A stretch of DNA of 56,130 nt. Origin: Catenulispora sp. (GTDB taxonomy: Bacteria > Actinomycetota > Actinomycetes > Streptomycetales > Catenulisporaceae). The translations under genes and the position numbers were made by a program. The notes below the pieces were generated by a model. It was not told where the DNA came from, did not search any database, and saw only the letters and a list, made by a program, of their open reading frames with translations. Positions 26,834 to 36,315 of the stretch are shown in pieces (the first letter of the stretch is position 1; every line of letters starts with the position of its first letter). The stretch covers positions 1-56,130 of the forward strand of contig JABFWL010000294.1 of assembly GCA_013362315.1 (NCBI GenBank), read 5' to 3'.

Positions 26834-27874
26834 TCATGCCGTCTTGAACGCCTGCACGCCGGGCGGTAGCTGGGCTGATGCCTGAGCGTCCAGGAACGCC
26901 TTGACCACGGCGCTCTTGGCGCGCCGCCGGGTCCAGAACAGTGCGACGTCGCGGTGTGCGGTGGTGGAGTCGATGGTGCGCATCGTCAGGCCCTCGGTGC
27001 TGGTGGTCTGCAGGGCGAGCCGGTTGATGACGCCGATGCCGAACGCCGCGCGGACCAGGGCGACGAGGGTAGCGGGCTGGTCAGTCAGGTAGGCGATGTC
27101 GGCGCGTCCGGCGGCTTCGCCGAGGGTGTTGCGCACGTCGAACCCGCCGCCGTCCTCCTCGGTGCCGGAGGGGTTGCCGATCAGCGGGCGCTCCAGGATG
27201 TTCTCGATGCTCACCGACGATAGTTTCGCCAGGGGATCATCCTCGCGCATCACCGCGACGATGTCCTCGCGCCAGATCGGGCGGTGGCACAGCGTCGCCT
27301 CGCGCATCTTCGGCAGCAGCGGCCGGAATGCCAAGTCGACGGTGCCCTTGGTGACCATCTCCTCCAGGGTCGCCGCGGTGCCCTCGAACAGTTCGACGGT
27401 CACGTCGGGGTGTTTCGACTTCAGCTCACGCAGGATCGCGGGGAGATAGGTGGAGCTGACGCTCGGGTAGCTGCCGATCGCTACGTGCGCGACCAGGTTG
27501 TCCAGGGTGCTGCGGGCCGCCTCGACGCCGCGCTGCAACTCCAGCAGCGCGGTCATGGCGTGCCCGCGGAACAGCTCGCCGGCCTCGGTGGTGCAGATGG
27601 GCCGGGCCTTGCGGTCGAACAGGGTGACCCCGAGGGTGTGCTCCAACGCCGCGATGTGTGCGCTGACCCGCGACTGCGACAGGTGCAACGCCAACGTCGC
27701 GGCTCCGAAGCCGCCGCTGTCGGCGACCGCGAGGAAGCTGCGCAGCCAGGCGGTCTGGAGCGACATCGCATCACGGGGATCGCGCGGTGTCAGGTCGAGG
27801 GGGTCGACATGTTTGTCGAGGTCCGCAGCCGGGCCGTCGTCGGCCGGGACATCCGGACCGGTCGGCGTGCTCAT
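26834..27874 (-). CDS. LysR-family transcriptional regulator
   Basis: MSLQTAWLRSFLAVADSGGFGAATLALHLSQSRVSAHIAALEHTLGVTLFDRKARPICTTEAGELF; overlaps upstream gene by ATGA. Confidence 0.92.
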   Translation of the reverse strand: MSTPTGPDVPADDGPAADLDKHVDPLDLTPRDPRDAMSLQTAWLRSFLAVADSGGFGAATLALHLSQSRVSAHIAALEHTLGVTLFDRKARPICTTEAGELFRGHAMTALLELQRGVEAARSTLDNLVAHVAIGSYPSVSSTYLPAILRELKSKHPDVTVELFEGTAATLEEMVTKGTVDLAFRPLLPKMREATLCHRPIWREDIVAVMREDDPLAKLSSVSIENILERPLIGNPSGTEEDGGGFDVRNTLGEAAGRADIAYLTDQPATLVALVRAAFGIGVINRLALQTTSTEGLTMRTIDSTTAHRDVALFWTRRRAKSAVVKAFLDAQASAQLPPGVQAFKTA

Positions 27875-28968
27875 GGCGCCTCCGCCTCGGCGGCGGCCAG
27901 CGCGACGAGTTCGGCCAGGTGTACGACGCGCGCACGGAGGCGGGCACGGCGCAGTACGCCGATCATCTGACGCTGGCATCCAGGGTTGACCACGACGAGG
28001 AAGTCTAGATCGAGTACGGCAAGCGCGGCTATCTTCGGCGCCACCACCCGGCGGCTGTCTTTCCGGCGCAGGAGGGCATAGGTACCGGCGGCACCGCAGC
28101 AGTCGCCCGCACCCGGGACCTCGACATAGGCACCGAGCGCGCTGATGACCTTTCGGGGTTCCGCGCTGACGCCCATCCCGTTGCGCAGGTGGCAGGAATC
28201 CTGCAGACCGATGCGGGCCGGGCGGCCGTCGATGAGGATCGGACCGGGCAGCGAGCCGCGGTCGAGCAATGCTTCGGAGTAATCCACGACCCGATCGCGT
28301 CCGGCGACCGCCGCGATGTGCGCGGCGCAGCCGCCGGCGGTGGACACGATCCGTCCCGGCCGGTCGGCCAGCCGCCTGGCCAGTTCCTCGCCGCGCTCGA
28401 CGTCGCCGTTGTGTGCGTGCAGTGCTCCACAACAGCCCTGATCCTGCGGGACCTCGATGCCGGGGAGGGTCGCCGCCGCGGCCCGGCTCACCGCGGGGAA
28501 CAGCGATCGCTCGAAGCACCCGAGCATGAGAATCTCGTCGCTGCCTTCCGGCGCGGTAGCTGGAGAGGCGCTCGGCGGAGAGAACCTGGCGTGGCGCCGC
28601 AGCCGTCCCGCGAGGCGGATCAGCCGGCCGCGGTCGGCGAAGCTCAGCAGCGGCCGGATCCGCAGCGGTCGACGGCGCCCCTTCCACTGCGCGTTCCGCA
28701 GGTCCTCGATCAGGTTGCCATACGGCACACCGGCCGGGCAGACGGGTTCGCAGGCGCGGCAGCCCAGGCAGAAGGAGCCTTGCTCACGAGCGGCGACGTC
28801 GAAGACATCGACCTCACCGTGATCGATGGCGCGCATCAGCGCTATGCGACCTCGTGGTGAGGACGCCTCGTCACCGGTCAGCTTGTAGGTGGGACACGAA
28901 GGCAGGCAGAAACCACACGAGATGCAGGTACCCAGCTCCTCGGCGTCGAAGATGTCGCCAGCACTCAT
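27871..28968 (-). CDS. GlcF-like (Fe-S)/CCG-domain oxidoreductase subunit
   Basis: CISCGFCLPSCPTYKLTGDEASSPRGRI...CLGCRACEPVCPAGVPYG. Confidence 0.9.
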   Translation of the reverse strand: MSAGDIFDAEELGTCISCGFCLPSCPTYKLTGDEASSPRGRIALMRAIDHGEVDVFDVAAREQGSFCLGCRACEPVCPAGVPYGNLIEDLRNAQWKGRRRPLRIRPLLSFADRGRLIRLAGRLRRHARFSPPSASPATAPEGSDEILMLGCFERSLFPAVSRAAAATLPGIEVPQDQGCCGALHAHNGDVERGEELARRLADRPGRIVSTAGGCAAHIAAVAGRDRVVDYSEALLDRGSLPGPILIDGRPARIGLQDSCHLRNGMGVSAEPRKVISALGAYVEVPGAGDCCGAAGTYALLRRKDSRRVVAPKIAALAVLDLDFLVVVNPGCQRQMIGVLRRARLRARVVHLAELVALAAAEAEAP

Positions 28969-30362
28969 GATCCCAGCTTCCCGGGGTTTAGGATCCCCAC
29001 AGGGTCGAAGGCCTGCTTGATCCGGGCCAGCAGGGCCATCTGCGCCGACCCGAGCTGCGCTTCCAGATACGGCAGCTTCGCGGCGCCCACACCGTGCTCA
29101 CCGGTGATGGTGCCGCCCAGCTCGACGGCAGCGGCGAAGATGTCGTCGAACGCGGCCGCGACCCGTGAGCGCTGCTCATGGTCGCCGGGGTCGAAGCAAC
29201 CGACCGGGTGGGCGTTGCCGTCCCCGGCATGCCCGAACGTGGCGACGGTCGCCCCGCTCTCGTCGGCGATTTCGTCGATCCGACGGACCAGCTCCGGCAG
29301 CAGCGACCGCGGAACGCCGACATCCTCCAGCATGGTCGCGCCGCCGAGCCGCGACAGCGCCGGAAGCGCGCACCGGCGGGCCGACAGCAGCGCCTCCGAT
29401 TCCGCCGCCGCCGTGGCTACCTGCGCCGAAGTGGCGCCGAACTCGCGCATGAGGTCGGCAATCTCCGCCACTGTGCGCTCTACCTCCGCTGCGCTGCCGT
29501 CGTCACCGAACAGCAGCATCGCCCCGGCATCGGTATCCAGGCCGAGCTGCGCGTAGTCCTCCACCGCGCGGATGCACTTGGCGTCGAGGAACTCCAAGGT
29601 AGCGGGCAGGATCCCCGCCGCGACCACACCGCGCACCGCATTGCTGGCAGCCTTCAGGTCGGCGAAGTACGCCAGTCCGGTCGTACGCGTGGCCGGTGCC
29701 GGCCGGAGCGCGAGCGTCAGCTCGGTCAGCACCGCCAACGCCCCCTCCGATCCGGTGAGCAGCCGCACCAGGTCGAAACCGGCCACGTCCTTCAGTAGCT
29801 GCCCGCCGGCGCGGATCACCTGCCCGTCGGCCAGGACGGCCTCGACCCCGAGGACGTACCCCGCGGTGTTGCCGTACTTCAGCCCGTGCAGCCCCCCGGC
29901 GTTGGTGGCGACATTGCCGCCGAGTGTCGACACCCGTTGGCTTCCGGGGTCCGGCGGGTAGTACAGCCGGTGCTCGGCGACGGCGCGTGCCAGGTCCTGG
30001 GTGGTGACGCCCGGTTGCACGACGGCCGTCAGGTCGATGGGGTTGATGGATGCGATGCGGTTCATGCGTGTCAGCGCGAGCACGATCCCGCCATGGGTGG
30101 GTACGGCACCCGCGGCCAGGCTGGTGCCGGCGCCCCGTGGCACCACCGGGATGCCGCGGTCGTTGGCGAATCGCAGTACCCGGGACACCTCTTCGGTGTC
30201 GCCCGGCCGGACGACGGCCCAGGGAATGCCGGAGAACCCGAACGTTGCGTCGGTGCGGTACGGCACAAGCGCCGCGGGCCGGGTTTCCACGTTCGGCGCT
30301 CCGACGATCCGACCCAGGTCGGCGCCCAGAGAGGGCGCGGCATCCGTGGCCAGTGTGCTCAT
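28965..30362 (-). CDS. FAD-binding GlcD/DLD-like oxidoreductase subunit
   Basis: GIPVVPRGAGTSLAAGAVPTHGGIVLALTRMNRI...GEHGVGAAKLPYLEAQLGSAQMALLARIKQAFDPVGILNPGKL. Confidence 0.92.
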   Translation of the reverse strand: MSTLATDAAPSLGADLGRIVGAPNVETRPAALVPYRTDATFGFSGIPWAVVRPGDTEEVSRVLRFANDRGIPVVPRGAGTSLAAGAVPTHGGIVLALTRMNRIASINPIDLTAVVQPGVTTQDLARAVAEHRLYYPPDPGSQRVSTLGGNVATNAGGLHGLKYGNTAGYVLGVEAVLADGQVIRAGGQLLKDVAGFDLVRLLTGSEGALAVLTELTLALRPAPATRTTGLAYFADLKAASNAVRGVVAAGILPATLEFLDAKCIRAVEDYAQLGLDTDAGAMLLFGDDGSAAEVERTVAEIADLMREFGATSAQVATAAAESEALLSARRCALPALSRLGGATMLEDVGVPRSLLPELVRRIDEIADESGATVATFGHAGDGNAHPVGCFDPGDHEQRSRVAAAFDDIFAAAVELGGTITGEHGVGAAKLPYLEAQLGSAQMALLARIKQAFDPVGILNPGKLGS

Positions 30363-31123
30363 GCCGCGGTCAGCCCGCCGTCGATGACGAGGGCCGCGCC
30401 GTTGACGAACCGGCCGTCGGCACCGGCGACGAACGCCACCATGGCCGCGACTTCCTCAGGGGTGCCCATGCGGCCGTCGAGCTGCCTGGCGGCCATCGCC
30501 GCACGAGCAGTCTCCGGATCCGGGGCGTTCGCCAGGATCTTCCCGATCCACTCGGTCCCCACGGTCCCCGGGCAGATCGCCACGCAGCGGATGCCTTCGG
30601 CCGCGTGATCGACGGCCACGGCCTTGGTGAGACCGACCAGCCCGGCCTTGGACGCGCAGTACGCGGCGCGGCCGGCCAGGCCGACCTGGCCGCCGACCGA
30701 GGCGATGTTGATGATCACCCCGTGGCCGCGGTCCAGCATCAGCGGCAAGGTGGCGCGGGTGGTCAGGAACGGTCCGGTGAGGTTCACCGCCAAGACGCGC
30801 TCCCAGTCCTCGTCGCTGGTCTCCAGCACGTTCGCGAGCAGTCCGATGCCGGCGACGTTCACCAGCACCTCGGGGGCCCCGACGGTGACGGCGATCTCCC
30901 GGGCCACCGCCCCCACGGCCAGCGGGTCGCAAAGGTCGACTGAGAAGGCGTGCGCCTTCCCGCCGCCGGCCTCGATCAGGTCGCGGGTCCCGGCCAGCCC
31001 GGCGTCGTCGATATCGAGCATGGCGACCTCGAATCCGTCGTGGGCCAGGCGCACGGCGGTCGCCCGGCCGATGCCGGAGGCGGCGCCGGTCACGGCGGCG
31101 ACCGCGCATGTGCCGGTGCTCAT
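30359..31123 (-). CDS. SDR-family oxidoreductase (A)
   Basis: AAVTGAASGIGRATAVRLA...NVAGIG...YCASKAGLVGLTKAVAVD. Confidence 0.92.
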   Translation of the reverse strand: MSTGTCAVAAVTGAASGIGRATAVRLAHDGFEVAMLDIDDAGLAGTRDLIEAGGGKAHAFSVDLCDPLAVGAVAREIAVTVGAPEVLVNVAGIGLLANVLETSDEDWERVLAVNLTGPFLTTRATLPLMLDRGHGVIINIASVGGQVGLAGRAAYCASKAGLVGLTKAVAVDHAAEGIRCVAICPGTVGTEWIGKILANAPDPETARAAMAARQLDGRMGTPEEVAAMVAFVAGADGRFVNGAALVIDGGLTAA

Positions 31124-31887
31124 GCGTACGCCCGCCCGGGCAGCGAGCCGTCCATCGCGTAGCCGCCGTCCACGTCCAGGCAGGCGCCGGTGGTGTAGCA
31201 GGCTTCGTCGGAGGCGAGGTAGCAGATGGCCGAGGCCACCCACTCGGGCGGTGCGATCTTTCCCAACGGGATCTTCTCCATCAGCGACCGCACGATCTGC
31301 GCGGTGTAAAGAGGTTCGCTCATCTTGGTCTTCGTGGCGCCCGGCCGGACGCAGTTCACGGTGATCCCGTGTGGTGCGAGCTCCGACGCCATCGTGCGGG
31401 TCATCGCTTCGAGCCCACCCTTGGTCGCGGTATAGGGTGCCGCGTTCGGTTCGGAGACCACGGCGTGGACCGACGAGACGTTGACGATGCGCCCCGGGGT
31501 CTCGTTCGCGACCATGATCCGGGCCACGGCCTGGCTCAGGAAGAACACGCCGGTCAGGTTCACCGCGATGACGCGGTCCCAGTCCGCCCGGGTGACTTCC
31601 AGAAACGGCCTGATGTGCAGGATCCCGGCCACGTTGGCGAGGATGTCGACGCGGCCGAACTGGTAGCTCAGGTACTCCTCCAGCTGCCGCCCCGCGTCCG
31701 GGTCGGCGACGTCCATGTCGATGCATTCCACGCGCTCTCCGGCGCTGAGCTCGTAAGGCCACCGCCGGGTGTTCTTCACATCGACTGCGACGACCTTCGC
31801 GCCCTCTTGCAACAGCCGCTCGGCCGTCGCCCGTCCGATACCGGAGTCGGCTCCGGTGACCACGGCGACTTTGCCGTTGAATCTCAT
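31120..31887 (-). CDS. SDR-family oxidoreductase (B)
   Basis: KVAVVTGADSGIGRATAERLLQEG...NVAGI...YTATKGGLEAMTRTMASEL. Confidence 0.92.
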   Translation of the reverse strand: MRFNGKVAVVTGADSGIGRATAERLLQEGAKVVAVDVKNTRRWPYELSAGERVECIDMDVADPDAGRQLEEYLSYQFGRVDILANVAGILHIRPFLEVTRADWDRVIAVNLTGVFFLSQAVARIMVANETPGRIVNVSSVHAVVSEPNAAPYTATKGGLEAMTRTMASELAPHGITVNCVRPGATKTKMSEPLYTAQIVRSLMEKIPLGKIAPPEWVASAICYLASDEACYTTGACLDVDGGYAMDGSLPGRAYA

Positions 31888-32834
31888 GGGGTGACCTCTT
31901 CTGAACAGTGGGGTCTGCGAGGTGTGCGGAGGGTGTGGAAGTGGTTCGAGGGCAGGCCCGGCGTTTCGACTTCCAGACACAGCACGGCGCCGGACAGCGG
32001 CCACTGCCGCACCTGGTCCTCGGTCAACTCGATCGACGCCGAGGTGATGAACATGGTGCGCAGGTCCGGCCCGCCGAAGGCGACGCTGGTCGGACGCAGC
32101 ACCGGCACCGGTATCTGCTGGGCGACCTCGCCGTCCGGGGTGAAACGGACGACCTGGGCTCCGTCCCAGAAGGCGCACCAGACGTCACCGGCCGAGTCGA
32201 CCCGGAGTCCGTCCGGGATACCGGCCAGCTCGGAGGTGTTCGCGAACACCTGGCGGTCGCGGACGGTCCCGGAGTAGCTGTCGAACTCGTACCGGTAGAT
32301 CAGGTCGTCGCGGGAGTCCACGAAGTACATCCACCGGCCGTCCGGCGACCAGTCGATTCCGTTCGAGCAGTAGAAGCCCTCATCGGCGATGGTCCAGGAG
32401 CCGGTGTCGTCGATGCGATAGAGGCGGCCCACCGGCCGGGTCTCGCCGTCCTCCAGCGACCCGGTCCAGAACCGGCCGGCCGGGTCGACCGAGCCGTCGT
32501 TGAAACGACACGACGGCCGGTCGGCCTCGGGGTCGGCCAGGAAGGTCAGGCCACGGCTGGTCATGTCGAGGAGATGCCAGCCGGTGCGCAGGGCGGCTAT
32601 CAGCACGTTCGGATCCTCGGTGAGCCCGAGCGCGCCCACTTGGGCGCCGACGTCGATCCGAGCGTGTTGCCGAGGGTTGTGGCCTTGGGCGTAGATGAGC
32701 CCGGCAGCGATGTCCACCCAGTACAGCGTCTCTGTCCGCCCGTCCCACAGCGGACCCTCGCCGAGGATGGCCCGGCCGTCCCAGAACACAGGTGATTGGC
32801 TGTCGTTCACAGTGAAGCCGATACCGTCGCTCAT
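31884..32834 (-). CDS. SMP-30/gluconolaconase-like lactonase
   Basis: LGEGPLWDGRTETLYWVDIAAGLIY...CRFNDGSVDPAGRFWTGSLE...CSNGIDWSPDGRWMYFVDS...GIPDGLRVDSAGDVWCAFWDG. Confidence 0.93.
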   Translation of the reverse strand: MSDGIGFTVNDSQSPVFWDGRAILGEGPLWDGRTETLYWVDIAAGLIYAQGHNPRQHARIDVGAQVGALGLTEDPNVLIAALRTGWHLLDMTSRGLTFLADPEADRPSCRFNDGSVDPAGRFWTGSLEDGETRPVGRLYRIDDTGSWTIADEGFYCSNGIDWSPDGRWMYFVDSRDDLIYRYEFDSYSGTVRDRQVFANTSELAGIPDGLRVDSAGDVWCAFWDGAQVVRFTPDGEVAQQIPVPVLRPTSVAFGGPDLRTMFITSASIELTEDQVRQWPLSGAVLCLEVETPGLPSNHFHTLRTPRRPHCSEEVTP

Positions 32835-34363
32835 ACGACTGCTCCCATCCGCCACGGCACGATCTCCTCGTTGCCGAACCCGAGCGCCTCGGACTTGCTC
32901 GGAGCCCCGGACGCCATGTCCACCAGCGTTTCGAACAGTGCGACGCCGTAACGGAGCTGATCTTCGCGGGCCATCGCCGGTCCGGCGTCGAAGTCCATGT
33001 CACCGTGCATGTGATCGTAGAGCCGGGTCGTCGTGCTGATCTTCAGGCAGGGTGTGGGCCGCGAGCCGAACACCGAACCCCGACCAGTCGTGAACGCCAG
33101 CAGGTTCGCCCCGCCGGCGACCATCCCGGTCGCCGAGACCGGATCGTAGCCGGGGGTGTCCATGAAGGTCAGCCCTGGCGCGGTGACCGCTTCGGCGTAG
33201 GCGACGACGGCGTTGAGCGGACTGGTGCCGCCTTTGAGGACCGCCCCCAACGATTTCTCCCAGATGGTGGTGATGCCGCCGGCCCGATTGCCCTTGGACG
33301 GGTTGTTGTCCAGCTCCGCGCCGTTGCGCGCGGTGTAGTCATGCCACCAGTCGATGAGCTCGTCGATCCGTTGGCAGACCTCCGGGGTGGCGGCTCTGCG
33401 GCGCAGCTGGTGCTCGGCGCCGTAGATCTCCGGCGTTTCGCCCAGGACGACCCGGCCGCCCGCGGCGACCAGCAGGTCCGCAGCCACGCCCAGGGTCGGA
33501 TTCGCGGTCAGCCCGGAGTATGCGTCGCTGCCTCCGCACTGCAAGCCCAGTGTCAGCTCCGACAACGGGATCGGCTCCCGCGCAAGGCCGCTGACCTCGG
33601 CGACCAGCTTGTCGATCCGCTCCAGCCCGGCGTTGACCGTCGCGACGGTACCTCCGAGGTCCTGGATGCCGAGGGTCTCGGTCATCACCTCGGCTCCGAA
33701 GACGTTCTCCGGCTGGTTGATCTCACAGCCCAGGCTCACTGTCAGCACTCTGGCGATGTTCACGTGCTCCGCGTAGCCGCGCAGCGTGCGGCGCAGGATG
33801 TCATCGCCCGCCGTGCCCTCGGCCATGCCGCAGCCCAGATCGTGCGTCAGTGCGATGACACCGTCGAAGTCCGGCACTCCGGCGTAGCGGGCGTTCGCGG
33901 TCTGGGCGATCATCCGGGCCACCGTCGCCGAGCAGTTCACTGTCGGCAACACCGCGATGTAGTTGCGAGTCGCCGCCAGGCCGCCGGACCGGCGGTAGCC
34001 GAGGAAATGGTCGCGCGTCGGTTCGGCCGGGGGCTGCCAGGGTACCGCGGTGCCGGGCGAGGATTCCTCGCCCATGCTGTATGGACCCATGCCGAGGTTG
34101 TGGGTGTGCACGTGCGCGCCGGGCGGGATGTCCTCCCGCGCGATGCCGATCACTTCGCCATACTTGCGCACCGGCGCACCGGCCGCGATGGCACGTACTG
34201 CGACTTTGTGGCCGGCGGGAATGTCGGCCGAGGCCGAGACCGGTCCGTCCGGCGTGTGGACCGGCGTCCCGGCGCTGACATCGACCTGGACGAGCCCGAC
34301 GTCGTCCAGCCCCACCCTGGGCACCAGCAGCACGACGCCGCCGGCGCCTTGCGTTCCCGTCAT
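32831..34363 (-). CDS. UxaA-family (altronate/galactarate-type) dehydratase, SAF and large domains fused
   Basis: GVVLLVPRVGLDDVGLVQVDV...AGHKVAVRAIAAGAPVRKYGEVIG...HVHTHNLG...FLGYRRSGGLAATRNYIAVLPTVNCSATVA...GLQCGGSDAYSGLTANP. Confidence 0.92.
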   Translation of the reverse strand: MTGTQGAGGVVLLVPRVGLDDVGLVQVDVSAGTPVHTPDGPVSASADIPAGHKVAVRAIAAGAPVRKYGEVIGIAREDIPPGAHVHTHNLGMGPYSMGEESSPGTAVPWQPPAEPTRDHFLGYRRSGGLAATRNYIAVLPTVNCSATVARMIAQTANARYAGVPDFDGVIALTHDLGCGMAEGTAGDDILRRTLRGYAEHVNIARVLTVSLGCEINQPENVFGAEVMTETLGIQDLGGTVATVNAGLERIDKLVAEVSGLAREPIPLSELTLGLQCGGSDAYSGLTANPTLGVAADLLVAAGGRVVLGETPEIYGAEHQLRRRAATPEVCQRIDELIDWWHDYTARNGAELDNNPSKGNRAGGITTIWEKSLGAVLKGGTSPLNAVVAYAEAVTAPGLTFMDTPGYDPVSATGMVAGGANLLAFTTGRGSVFGSRPTPCLKISTTTRLYDHMHGDMDFDAGPAMAREDQLRYGVALFETLVDMASGAPSKSEALGFGNEEIVPWRMGAVV

Positions 34364-34482
34364 GAAAGCTCCATGCGGATCGTGGTGATGAGGCCGTCGC
34401 GCCCCCGGAGTGCGAGCATGCCGAAGCGGTCGTCCTGAATTCTGCGGAGTCCGGTTTCAGAGACCTGAAGCGGGATTGTCAT
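34360..34482 (-). CDS. Short ORF (40 aa) coupled to uxaA
   Basis: Hand translation MTIPLQVSETGLRRIQDDRFGMLALRGRDGLITTIRMELS*, ATGA overlap with UxaA start. Confidence 0.4.
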   Translation of the reverse strand: MTIPLQVSETGLRRIQDDRFGMLALRGRDGLITTIRMELS

Positions 34483-34541
34483 ACCGCCGACCCTAGGTCG
34501 ATACCTGCGACGACGCGAAGCGCGAGTAACAGAACGGCGCC

Positions 34542-34612
34542 ATCCGTATCGCGGATAGGTGCTGGCCGGGCCGCTCGCGCCGCGCTCCGAGGCAGCGATT
34601 CGGATTCCGGAT
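34542..34612. promoter_or_regulatory. Two ATyCG-N5-CGGAT inverted-repeat operator candidates in divergent promoter region
   Basis: ATCCG-TATCG-CGGAT (34542-34556) and ATTCG-GATTC-CGGAT (34598-34612). Confidence 0.6.
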
Positions 34613-34777
34613 TGCGACCTGCTGAAACACGCGCTTCACGCGTTCGGTTCCTCAGCGTAACGTCTGGTGCATCCCAGCAAGACGATGCATTCATCAAAAC
34701 CATCGAATGCCTTTATCGCCGATAGACGGCTTGGCGAGGCTGACCGTATGTAAACGGGAACTTTTTTGGGAGGCGTG

Positions 34778-34816
34778 ATGTCCGAACACCGTCCAGTGGC
34801 GAGCCGACAGTGCTGA
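34778..34816 (+). CDS. Candidate 12-aa leader ORF before ABC transporter operon
   Basis: Strong SD TTTTGGGAGGCGTG then MSEHRPVASRQC*; its TGA overlaps the GTG start of the ABC ATPase. Confidence 0.4.
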   Translation: MSEHRPVASRQC

Positions 34817-36315
34817 GCCCGGTGTCGGCGATCGCGGTCGAAGGCGTTTCCAAGGCGTTCGGCGGCATCGTCGCGGTCGACGGCGTCTCCTTCACCGTCT
34901 CCGCCGGCGAGGTCGTCGCCTTGGCCGGCGAGAACGGGGCCGGCAAGTCCACGATCAAGAACATCGTCGGCGGGCTGATCCGCCCGGACTCCGGCGGGGT
35001 CAGGTTCGGTGTCGCCCTCGCCGCGGAGGGGGTGGCGGGGACCAAGCACTCGGGCGTCGCGACCGTCCACCAGGAGACCAGCCTGTTCCCGGATCTGACG
35101 GTCGCTGAGAACGTGCTGCTCGGCCACCTGAGCGGCGAGCCCGGCGTGATCGTCCGGCCGCGCCGGTTGCGGCGCGCCGCGGCCCCGATCCTGAAGCGGG
35201 TCGGTGCGGGCTTCGGCCCCGAAGCTTTGGTGCGTGACTTGTCCGCCGGGCAACGACAGCTTGTCGAGATCGCCAAGGCTCTGGCCGCCGAGCCGCGAGC
35301 CATCGTGTTCGACGAGCCGACCGCGTCGCTGAACCTGGCGGAGCGCGAGCTGGTGATGCGGATCGTCGAACAGCTGCGCGGCGAAGGTGTCGCGATCCTG
35401 TACATCTCGCACTACATGGAGGAGATCTTCCGACTCAGTCAGCGGGTCGTGGTGATGCGTGACGGCCGGGTCGTCGCCGACCAGCCGACTCGGCAGCTCG
35501 ACCGGGGGACCTTGGAGTCGCTCATGGTCGGCCGGGAACTCGCTCAGGGGCACCCCCCGCTCCCGAAGCCGCAGTCCACGATCATGCTGTCGGTGCGCAA
35601 GCTGGGCGACGGTGGCCGCATCAGCGACGTCTCGTTCGACATCGCCGCCGGCGAGATCTTCGGCCTGGCGGGGCTGATGGGTTCGGGACGGACCGAGGTC
35701 GCCCGGGCGGTCTTCGGATTGGCCGGCAAGATCGGGACGGTCGAGATGGCCGGCCGGCAGCTGCGCCGGGGCAACGTGGGCGCGTCCATCGCCGCGGGGA
35801 TGGCCTTCATCACCGAGGACCGCCGTGGCGAGGGGCTGTTCCTGGAGCGGCCCATCGCCGAGAGCCTGTCGATGGTCGACCTGGACTCGGTGGGCCGTGC
35901 CGGGTGGCTCGGGTGGCTCGACGGCGGCGCCGAACGCGGCCTGACCACTCGGCTCGGGCAGAAGGTGCACCTGGTGGCTCGTGGCGGCCTGGGGGCGCAG
36001 GGCGGGTCGCTCAGCGGCGGCAACCAGCAGAAAGTCGTCATCGGCAAATGGCTTGCCCGGGAGCCCCGATTGATCATTCTGGACGAGCCGACTCGCGGCA
36101 TCGACGTCGGTGCGAAGGCCGAAATCCACCGGCTGCTCGTTGACCTGGCGCGGGCCGGCTCGTCGGTGCTGCTCATCAGTTCGGAGATGGAAGAGGTGCT
36201 CGGATTGAGCCACCGCGTCGGCGTCATGCACAACGGCCACCTGGCCGGCGTCCTCGACCGGTCGCAGGCCACGCAGGAGTCCGTGATCCGGCTCGCCACC
36301 GGAGGTGCGCGATGA
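34810..36315 (+). CDS. Sugar ABC transporter ATP-binding protein (RbsA/XylG-like, two ATPase domains)
   Basis: GENGAGKSTIKNIVGGLIRPDSGGV...LSAGQRQLVEIAKALAAEPRAIVFDEPTASL...LSGGNQQKVVIGKWLAREPRLIILDEPTRGIDVGAKAEI. Confidence 0.95.
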   Translation: MLSPVSAIAVEGVSKAFGGIVAVDGVSFTVSAGEVVALAGENGAGKSTIKNIVGGLIRPDSGGVRFGVALAAEGVAGTKHSGVATVHQETSLFPDLTVAENVLLGHLSGEPGVIVRPRRLRRAAAPILKRVGAGFGPEALVRDLSAGQRQLVEIAKALAAEPRAIVFDEPTASLNLAERELVMRIVEQLRGEGVAILYISHYMEEIFRLSQRVVVMRDGRVVADQPTRQLDRGTLESLMVGRELAQGHPPLPKPQSTIMLSVRKLGDGGRISDVSFDIAAGEIFGLAGLMGSGRTEVARAVFGLAGKIGTVEMAGRQLRRGNVGASIAAGMAFITEDRRGEGLFLERPIAESLSMVDLDSVGRAGWLGWLDGGAERGLTTRLGQKVHLVARGGLGAQGGSLSGGNQQKVVIGKWLAREPRLIILDEPTRGIDVGAKAEIHRLLVDLARAGSSVLLISSEMEEVLGLSHRVGVMHNGHLAGVLDRSQATQESVIRLATGGAR

